In this document: one piece after another, positions 58,856-64,000 of the stretch
Position numbering within the stretch: position 1 is the first letter of the stretch
Layout of the letters: each line of letters starts with the position of its first letter
NCBI GenBank assembly: GCA_022792885.1
Contig: JAAWBX010000012.1
Location: forward strand, 60,849 to 124,848
DNA from: Lachnospiraceae bacterium
Lineage (GTDB): Bacteria > Bacillota > Clostridia > Lachnospirales > Lachnospiraceae
Length of the DNA: 64,000 nucleotides
Direction of reading: 5' to 3'
Position numbers and translations under genes: made by a program
Notes under the pieces: model-generated
What the model saw: the letters and a program-made list of their open reading frames with translations, nothing else
Databases searched by the model: none
Told to the model about the DNA's origin: nothing

Positions 58856-59890
58856 ATGAAGAAAAAAACATTGGGTCTTGTATTGGCGGCCGTATTGACG
58901 GCGGGTTCCCTGTTCGGGTGCGGCGGTGACGGCGGCAGCAAAGGAACGACGGGAACGGAGGGCGGAAGCGGTCAGGCCGCGTCCGGCGATAAGATTGAGC
59001 TGCGTATGGCTCAGGCGTCCGCCGCCGACGGCGCGATCGGACAGTCTATGGAAGAATTCGCCAAACTGGTAAATGAAAAATCCGGAGGGCGCATTGAGAT
59101 TACCGTGTTCCACAACGGCCAGCTCGGTACCGAGAGGGACAACGTGGAAGCCTGCCAGTTGGGCAATCTGGATATCGCGGTGGTAAATAACTCGGTACTG
59201 GCAAATTTTATTCCCTGGTTTTCCGCTTTTGACCTTCCCTACGTGATCGAGAATACCGATCACGCGGATAAGGTGTTCCTGGGTGAAATCGGCGACGATA
59301 TGCTGAAGGCTATGGACGATGTCGGCATCAAGGGATTAAGCGTATGGGAATCCGGGTTCCGGAATCTTACCAATTCCGTTCGGGAAGTTAACAGTCTGGC
59401 GGATGTTTCCGGCCTGCGGATTCGTGTTATGGAAAACGCCGTACATCAGGCGCTGTGGGGCGCATTGGGCGCGGATGCGGTTCCGATGAACTGGAGCGAC
59501 GCTTACACGGCGATGCAGCAGGGCGCGATCGACGGGCAGGAGAATCCGACCACCGTTATCGATAAGAACAATGTAGTAGAAGTGAATAAGAATCTGGCCG
59601 TTACCGAGCATGTATACTCCACCGTATCCATTATCATGGCGCCGAGCGTATGGAATTCTTTGTCGGCGGATGATCAGAAGATCCTGACGGATGCGATGGC
59701 CGAGATCGAGGTTTCCGAGCGGGAGCTGAGCCGGACGATGGATACGGAAGCCGTTTCCACGTTGGAGTCCCAGGGAATGAAAGTAACCCGTCCCGACAAA
59801 GATGAATTTATCGAAGCCACTAAGACGGTACGCGACGAGTACGGCAAGGATTACGCGGATGTTTTGGACCGCGTGGCAGCCGCTAAATAA
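58856..59890 (+). CDS. dctP: TRAP transporter substrate-binding lipoprotein (DctP family), second copy
   Basis: 344 residues from ATG 58856 behind AGGAAGGAG. Lipobox LFGC (Cys22) and a Gly/Thr/Ser linker precede the DctP domain: GGRIEITVFHNGQLGTERDN, the hinge with pocket Arg LRIRVMENAVHQALWG, and MQQGAIDGQENPTTVI. The N-terminus resembles the first DctP closely, while the pocket region differs (GQENPTT against ACENAIS), so the two probably take different acids. Confidence 0.93.
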   Translation: MKKKTLGLVLAAVLTAGSLFGCGGDGGSKGTTGTEGGSGQAASGDKIELRMAQASAADGAIGQSMEEFAKLVNEKSGGRIEITVFHNGQLGTERDNVEACQLGNLDIAVVNNSVLANFIPWFSAFDLPYVIENTDHADKVFLGEIGDDMLKAMDDVGIKGLSVWESGFRNLTNSVREVNSLADVSGLRIRVMENAVHQALWGALGADAVPMNWSDAYTAMQQGAIDGQENPTTVIDKNNVVEVNKNLAVTEHVYSTVSIIMAPSVWNSLSADDQKILTDAMAEIEVSERELSRTMDTEAVSTLESQGMKVTRPDKDEFIEATKTVRDEYGKDYADVLDRVAAAK

Positions 59891-59902
59891 GAGTCTTTTT
59901 GC

Positions 59903-59930
59903 GGAGGCGGGCTAACGCCCGCCTCCCTTT
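59903..59930 (+). terminator. Intercistronic hairpin after the second dctP
   Basis: A perfect 10-bp stem GGAGGCGGGC / GCCCGCCTCC with loop TAAC (59903-59926), then CTTTTC. Confidence 0.8.
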
Positions 59931-59967
59931 TCATAAGAAGGGATTCCCGAATAGGAGGAGGGACGGA

Positions 59968-60480
59968 ATGAAGTCGGTTTTCAAGATTTTTGATAAGCTT
60001 CAGGATGTAATAAATGAAGTGATTGCCGGTGTTATGATGATTATTATGTGCATTATCCTGGCACAGACGCTGGGCCGCGTGTTTCATTTAAGTATTCCGT
60101 GGTCGGAGGAAGCTTCCCGTTATTTATTTGTTCTGATGATTCTGCTTGGTATTAACGTCGGCATTTCCAAAAATATGATGGTGCGTATTGATATTATCGA
60201 CAATTTTCTATCAAAGAGTATCCGCAAGGCGTTTGATATCCTGCGGGAGATCGTGGCTTTGGCGGTAGCGGCCATGTTTTTCTACAGCACCTTTGATATG
60301 ATCAAGATCGGCGCTTTTCAGAAGAGTCCGGCCATGCAGATCCCGATGTCGTTTATGTATATCGTTATGGCGGTAGGATTTGGTCTGGCGGTTCTGGCCG
60401 TGTTGTTCCGGCTGATCGGGCTTTTTGCAGCGAAACATCTGGAGGAAGCCGCCGGCGGCAGCCCGGCCGGTGAAGAGTAA
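59968..60480 (+). CDS. dctQ: TRAP transporter small permease (DctQ), second copy
   Basis: 170 residues from ATG 59968 behind AGGAGGAGG. Four membrane helices, with the DctQ features VIAGVMMIIMCIILAQTLGR and SIPWSEEASRYLFVLMILLG followed by NMMVRIDI. It pairs with the DctM encoded 15 bases downstream. Confidence 0.92.
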   Translation: MKSVFKIFDKLQDVINEVIAGVMMIIMCIILAQTLGRVFHLSIPWSEEASRYLFVLMILLGINVGISKNMMVRIDIIDNFLSKSIRKAFDILREIVALAVAAMFFYSTFDMIKIGAFQKSPAMQIPMSFMYIVMAVGFGLAVLAVLFRLIGLFAAKHLEEAAGGSPAGEE

Positions 60481-60495
60481 GGAGGCGAAGAAATC

Positions 60496-61779
60496 ATGAG
60501 TTTATCTGCCATATTATTGATTGTTGTTCTTCTGGTGCTGATGTTTCTTGGGGTTCCGATTACCTGGTCCTTGGGGGCGGCCTGCGTGACGTCGATCCTG
60601 GTTGATCCGACGCTGTCTTTTTCGGTTTTGTGCCAGAAGATCTTTACCGGATGCGATAATTTTTCCATGCTGGCGCTGCCCGCCTTTTTCCTGGCCGGCG
60701 ATATTATGGCAAAGGGCGGCCTGTCCAAGCGTCTGGTAGCTTTCGCGGATTCTTTTGTAGGCTGGATCTCCGGCGGAATCTCTCTGGTATCCGTCGTGGC
60801 CTGCACGTTCTTCGCCGCGATTTCCGGGTCTTCCGTGGCGACGACGGCGGCGATCGGCGGCTTGATGTATCCGGAAATGGTTAAGAGAGGTTATCCGGAA
60901 GACTATTCGGCGGCGGTACAGGCGATCGGCGGCACGCTGGGGATCGTCATTCCTCCGTCTATCGTATTCGTTATTTACGGGAATATCACCGGGGTTTCCG
61001 TGGCGAAGCTTCTGATGTCCGGTGTGATCCCCGGCATTCTGTGCGGCGTGGCCCTGTGTTTGTATGCATTTTTTAAAGCTAAGAAAGAGAATTTCCCTAA
61101 GGAAGATAAGTTCTCGTTTAAGAGATTTCTGGTTTCGTTTAAGAGCGCGGTCTGGGCGCTTCTGATGCCTCTGATCATTATGGGCGGTATCTACGCGGGT
61201 ATTTTTACTCCTACCGAATCGGCTGTGATCGCGGTGTTCTACGGCCTGATCGTCTGCCTGGCCATCTATCGTGAGATCAGCGGCAGGGGGATCTGGGCGA
61301 TCGCGAAGGATACGGCGGCGACGACATCGAATTTGATGTTCCTGGTCGTTACGGCTCAGATGTTCGGCTATCTGATTACGTATTACCGCATTCCGATCTA
61401 TGTGACGAACGCGTTTCTGGCCGTGGCGAGCAACCGTTATATTTTCCTGCTTTTGATTATTATCCTGTTAATCATCTGCGGGATGTTCCTGGAAGTAGGC
61501 GCGACCAATCTGATCCTGGGTCCGATTCTGGCGCCGATCGCGGTGCAGTTCGGCATCGATCCGGTTCATTTCGGTATGCTGTTCGTCTTCCTGCTGGCGA
61601 TGGGGCAGGCGACCCCGCCTTTCGGAACGACGATGTTTGTGGCCTGCGGGCTCAGCGAACAGCCCGTGAGCAAGGTGGCGAAACGGCTGATCCCGTTTGT
61701 TTTGGTGGAAGTGGCCTGCGCGTTTCTGTTCGCGTATGTACCCGCGCTGTCCACGTTCCTGCCGAATTTGCTGAAGTAA
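60496..61779 (+). CDS. dctM: TRAP transporter large permease (DctM), second copy
   Basis: 427 residues with about twelve helices. It has GVPITWSLGAACVTSILV, AFFLAGDIMAKGGLSKRLV, FFAAISGSSVATTAAIGG, GGTLGIVIPPSIVFVIYG and the second-half AMGQATPPFGTTMF. It forms the transport channel of the second TRAP system. A GGCGGG/CCCGCC hairpin (about 61815-61838) lies between it and the next gene. Confidence 0.95.
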   Translation: MSLSAILLIVVLLVLMFLGVPITWSLGAACVTSILVDPTLSFSVLCQKIFTGCDNFSMLALPAFFLAGDIMAKGGLSKRLVAFADSFVGWISGGISLVSVVACTFFAAISGSSVATTAAIGGLMYPEMVKRGYPEDYSAAVQAIGGTLGIVIPPSIVFVIYGNITGVSVAKLLMSGVIPGILCGVALCLYAFFKAKKENFPKEDKFSFKRFLVSFKSAVWALLMPLIIMGGIYAGIFTPTESAVIAVFYGLIVCLAIYREISGRGIWAIAKDTAATTSNLMFLVVTAQMFGYLITYYRIPIYVTNAFLAVASNRYIFLLLIIILLIICGMFLEVGATNLILGPILAPIAVQFGIDPVHFGMLFVFLLAMGQATPPFGTTMFVACGLSEQPVSKVAKRLIPFVLVEVACAFLFAYVPALSTFLPNLLK

Positions 61780-61861
61780 GCGGATTCAGGATGAAGCCGT
61801 TGAAATAAAAACGACGGCGGGGGAGGTTCCCGCCGGATAAAGAGAAAGAAGGGCGAGTTTC

Positions 61862-62902
61862 ATGGAAGGAAAAATGAAAGAAGTTGTAGTCGTTGAGCCG
61901 AAGAAGGTGGAAGTCCGCGAGGTTCCCATTCCGAAGCTGGCCAATGAAGACGAAGTTCTGATCAAAATGATGTCCGCCGGCGTCTGCGGCAGCGACCATC
62001 ATCTGTACCACGGATTGAATCCGTGCTCGACATATCCCAGGATCCCGGGGCATGAAAATGCCGGCATCGTGGCCGAGGTCGGCGCCAATGTGACGAACGT
62101 GAAGGTGGGCGATCATGTGATCGTGGATCTGATCTCCACCTGCGGGACCTGTTATCAGTGTACGCACGGGAGAAAGAATGTCTGCGAGAGCGTAAAGGTG
62201 AGAGGGTCCGGCGCGGACGGCGGCTGGCGTGAATATTTTACCGCGCCGGCCAAGGAAGTATATAAGATCTCGGATGAGGTCGCGTGGGAGGACGCCGCTT
62301 TGGTGGAGCCTTACGCCATCGGTTCCCACTGCACCGGCCGGGGCCGTGTGGTGGAGGATGATGTCGTGTTCATTCTGGGCACGGGAACAATCGGCTCCAT
62401 TATTCTTCAAAGCTGCAAGGCGATCGGCTGTAAAACCGTGATTTGCTGCGATATCAGCGATTCCTCCCTGGAGAGGGCAAAAGGCTACGGGGCCGATTAT
62501 GTGATTAACTCGAAGACCGAGGACGTGGCGAGCCGGGTCCGGGAGATTACGGGCGGTCACGGCTGTACGGTGGCGTTTGACTCCGCCTGCTTCCCCGGTT
62601 CCCTGGCGATGTGCATGCAGCCGGGCATCCTTTGCAACGCGGGCCGCATGGTTCCCATGGGCTTTTCGACCGCGCCGGAACAGATCAGTCAGGCGATGAT
62701 CAATCAGAGAGAGCTGGATGTGATCGGTTCGAGAATGTCCCAGAACGCGTTTGAGCCGACGATTAAGCGGATGGAGAATCATGAGTATCATACCGAAGGA
62801 ATCGCGACCACGTTCATCAAATTCAGCGAGATCGACAAGGTGTTTTATCTGATGGATCATCCGAGCGACGCCGCGAAAAAGATGGTGATTCTGTTTGATT
62901 AA
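61862..62902 (+). CDS. Zinc-dependent alcohol dehydrogenase, RspB/sugar-acid dehydrogenase-like
   Basis: 346 residues. MDR fold: catalytic zinc region SAGVCGSDHHLYHG and GHENAGIVAEVG, structural zinc cysteines in CGTCYQCTHGRKNVC, and NAD loop ILGTGTIGSIILQSCKAIG. RspB and the hexonate dehydrogenases (L-idonate, L-gulonate, galactonate oxidoreductases) share this design. In the operon with a ManD/RspA-family dehydratase and a KduD paralogue it most likely oxidises a hexonate at C5 or a similar position. The substrate is inference. Confidence 0.88.
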   Translation: MEGKMKEVVVVEPKKVEVREVPIPKLANEDEVLIKMMSAGVCGSDHHLYHGLNPCSTYPRIPGHENAGIVAEVGANVTNVKVGDHVIVDLISTCGTCYQCTHGRKNVCESVKVRGSGADGGWREYFTAPAKEVYKISDEVAWEDAALVEPYAIGSHCTGRGRVVEDDVVFILGTGTIGSIILQSCKAIGCKTVICCDISDSSLERAKGYGADYVINSKTEDVASRVREITGGHGCTVAFDSACFPGSLAMCMQPGILCNAGRMVPMGFSTAPEQISQAMINQRELDVIGSRMSQNAFEPTIKRMENHEYHTEGIATTFIKFSEIDKVFYLMDHPSDAAKKMVILFD

Positions 62903-62964
62903 GTGACGGGGCCGCGAAACGCAGGGGTTTTGCGGGGCTTCGATGAGATAAGGAGAAAAAGAAA

Positions 62965-63738
62965 ATGGTACATGAAATGTTTGACATCACCGGTAAGAAA
63001 GCGATCGTAACCGGCGGAACGAGGGGGTTGGGCTTCGGTATGGCCGAGGGGCTTTTGGAAGCCGGATGCGAAGTCTGCATCGTAGGTTCCGGTGAAAAAA
63101 GCGTGGAGAAAGCCACGGCGGAATTCCGGGCGAAAGGCTTTGACTGCAAGGGCGTTCATGGGGATATGTCCGTGAGAGAGGAAGTTTACCGGGTGTTTCG
63201 GGAAGCTTTGGCGGCTCTGGGCGGAGATCTGGATATTCTGGTGGTGGCGCACGGCATTCAAAGACGTCACAGCGCGGAAGTATTCCCCTTAAATGATTGG
63301 GACGACGTGATCAACGTGAACCTGAATTCGGTGTTTATTCTTGACCAGGAAGCGGCGAAAGTGATGCTGCCCAAAGGTTACGGTAAGATCATCAACATTG
63401 CCTCCATGGTATCCTGGTTCGGCGGCCAGACCGTTCCCGCTTACAGCGCGGCCAAGGGCGGCGTGACCCAGATGACCAAGGAAATGAGCAACGATTGGAT
63501 TAAGAGAGGCATCAACGTCAATGCCATCGCGCCGGGCTATATGGCTACGGATATGAACGCGGCGCTGACGGAGGAAGCCAATCCGGAGCGCTACCAGCAG
63601 ATCACGGACCGGATTCCGGCCGGCCGCTGGGGCACCGGAAACGATATGAAGGGCGCCTGTATTTTCCTTGCTTCTCATGCAAGCGACTACCTGGGCGGAG
63701 CGATTATTCCGGTTGACGGCGGTTACCTTGTAAAGTAA
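62965..63738 (+). CDS. kduD: KduD-type SDR dehydrogenase, second copy
   Basis: 257 residues. Cofactor loop GGTRGLGFGMAEGLLEAG, AHGIQRRHSAEVFP, the catalytic Ser of NIASMVSWFGGQT, YSAAKGG and the end IPVDGGYLVK. It is clearly a paralogue of the protein at 29543, most alike in the cofactor loop and the last 60 residues. It may act on 2-keto-3-deoxygluconate or on a hexonate intermediate. A terminator follows immediately. Confidence 0.9.
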   Translation: MVHEMFDITGKKAIVTGGTRGLGFGMAEGLLEAGCEVCIVGSGEKSVEKATAEFRAKGFDCKGVHGDMSVREEVYRVFREALAALGGDLDILVVAHGIQRRHSAEVFPLNDWDDVINVNLNSVFILDQEAAKVMLPKGYGKIINIASMVSWFGGQTVPAYSAAKGGVTQMTKEMSNDWIKRGINVNAIAPGYMATDMNAALTEEANPERYQQITDRIPAGRWGTGNDMKGACIFLASHASDYLGGAIIPVDGGYLVK

Positions 63739-63740
63739 AG

Positions 63741-63758
63741 GCGGAACATCCGCTTTTT
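63741..63758 (+). terminator. Rho-independent terminator
   Basis: GCGG-aacat-CCGC (63741-63753) followed by TTTTT, three bases after the stop of the second kduD. Confidence 0.75.
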
Positions 63759-63793
63759 AGCGGGTTTTGCATAATTTTCATGTCAGACAAAAG

Positions 63794-63824
63794 CCGGCGG
63801 TTTCCAAGAGGGCCGTCGGTTTTT
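63794..63824 (+). terminator. Second terminator hairpin
   Basis: CCGGCGG (63794-63800) pairs with CCGTCGG (63813-63819) with one wobble, then TTTTT. It backs up the preceding terminator. Confidence 0.65.
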
Positions 63825-63851
63825 GGCTTGTTTTTTGTCTTTTGTAAGGTT

Positions 63852-63879
63852 ACCGTCGTTTGACAAGGACACACACGGT
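63852..63879. repeat. 28-nt element, second copy
   Basis: This segment matches 3048-3075 at 23 of 28 positions, with both ends ACCGT and ACGGT kept. Confidence 0.5.
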
Positions 63880-63985
63880 CGAAAAAGGATAAAATTCAGC
63901 CCCTGCTGCGTTACTTTCACTTCGCGTACGTCCAGTACGCGTCGCTCAAGTGCCTAGCAGGGACTGAATTTTATTCCTTTTCGAC
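63878..63985. repeat. Long imperfect inverted repeat, possible small mobile or interspersed element
   Basis: The 30-base arms 63878-63907 (begins GTCGAAAAAGG, ends CCCCTGCT) and 63956-63985 (begins AGCAGGGAC, ends CTTTTCGAC) are complementary with only three or four mismatches. The 48-base middle holds a second hairpin GCGTAC/GTACGC and a CACTT/AAGTG pair, so the whole can fold into a cruciform. It encodes no protein. Confidence 0.8.
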
Positions 63986-64000
63986 TCTCCGACCCTGACC

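Noticed and set aside
1..64000. CRISPR arrays, tRNA or rRNA genes, insertion sequences, prophage
   Set aside because: No regularly spaced repeats, no cloverleaf-like segments in the gaps, and no transposase, integrase or phage structural proteins were seen.

Overview
The window looks like a chromosomal segment of a spore-forming, anaerobic, moderately GC-rich Firmicute, most likely a gut member of the Lachnospirales/Clostridia. The reasons are sporulation genes (SpoIIE, CwlD, a SPOCS/LysM protein), strong AGGAGG-type ribosome binding sites, sigma-A promoters, 4Fe-4S ferredoxin and DUF1858 proteins, lipoproteins with long Gly/Ser/Thr linkers, and the gene order rpsF-ssb-rpsR followed by gdpP-rplI-dnaB. 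I found no rRNA, tRNA, CRISPR array, insertion sequence or prophage. These taxonomic statements are inference from gene content.

Layout. 1-5 kb: the 3' end of leuD, sigma-54 (rpoN), a decayed DNA-3-methyladenine glycosylase, an AT-rich dCTP-deaminase-fold protein with three membrane helices, and a CAP-domain surface protein whose wall/membrane anchor is out of frame. 5-12.5 kb: asparaginase and an alanine-type symporter (minus strand), a PrcB-like lipoprotein, a SPOCS-LysM protein, MgtE, and rpsF-ssb-rpsR. 12.6-17.1 kb: gdpP, rplI, dnaB and a flavin reductase. 17.1-23.7 kb: a mixed accessory stretch with a secreted protein plus a small membrane protein (AT-rich, unknown), DUF1858 protein, ferredoxin, a MerR-type regulator, MecA, a small orphan protein and a GH18 protein.

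23.7-32.3 kb is a uronate/aldonate catabolic locus: GntR regulator, TRAP transporter dctPQM, KduI/IolB-family isomerase, SDR fructuronate reductase, KduD-type dehydrogenase, 2-hydroxyacid dehydrogenase and a KDPG aldolase fused to a VOC domain. 56.7-63.7 kb is a second, partly paralogous locus: GntR, ManD/RspA-family dehydratase, TRAP dctPQM, RspB-like zinc dehydrogenase and a second KduD. Together they could take fructuronate through mannonate and 2-keto-3-deoxygluconate to pyruvate and glyceraldehyde 3-phosphate, but no KDG kinase or uronate isomerase is visible here.

33.4-46.8 kb is the most interesting part: a branched-chain-type ABC transporter (SBP, LivHMGF), a split transketolase and an RpiB/LacAB-type isomerase on the plus strand, a DeoR repressor on the minus strand, and a divergent operon with an MtnK-like kinase, a divergent MtnA-like isomerase, a 2-hydroxyacid dehydrogenase, an FGGY kinase and a class II aldolase. 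Kinase, isomerase and aldolase match the logic of 5-deoxyribose/5-methylthioribose salvage to DHAP plus an aldehyde. The added transporter, split transketolase, RpiB-like enzyme, FGGY kinase and dehydrogenase suggest a wider, possibly undescribed route for modified pentoses.

46.9-56.4 kb returns to core functions: spoIIE behind a Spo0A-type promoter, tilS-hpt-ftsH, a GH13 enzyme and a MATE exporter. The window ends in a roughly 108-nt imperfect inverted repeat, preceded by a 28-nt element that also occurs near 3.05 kb.
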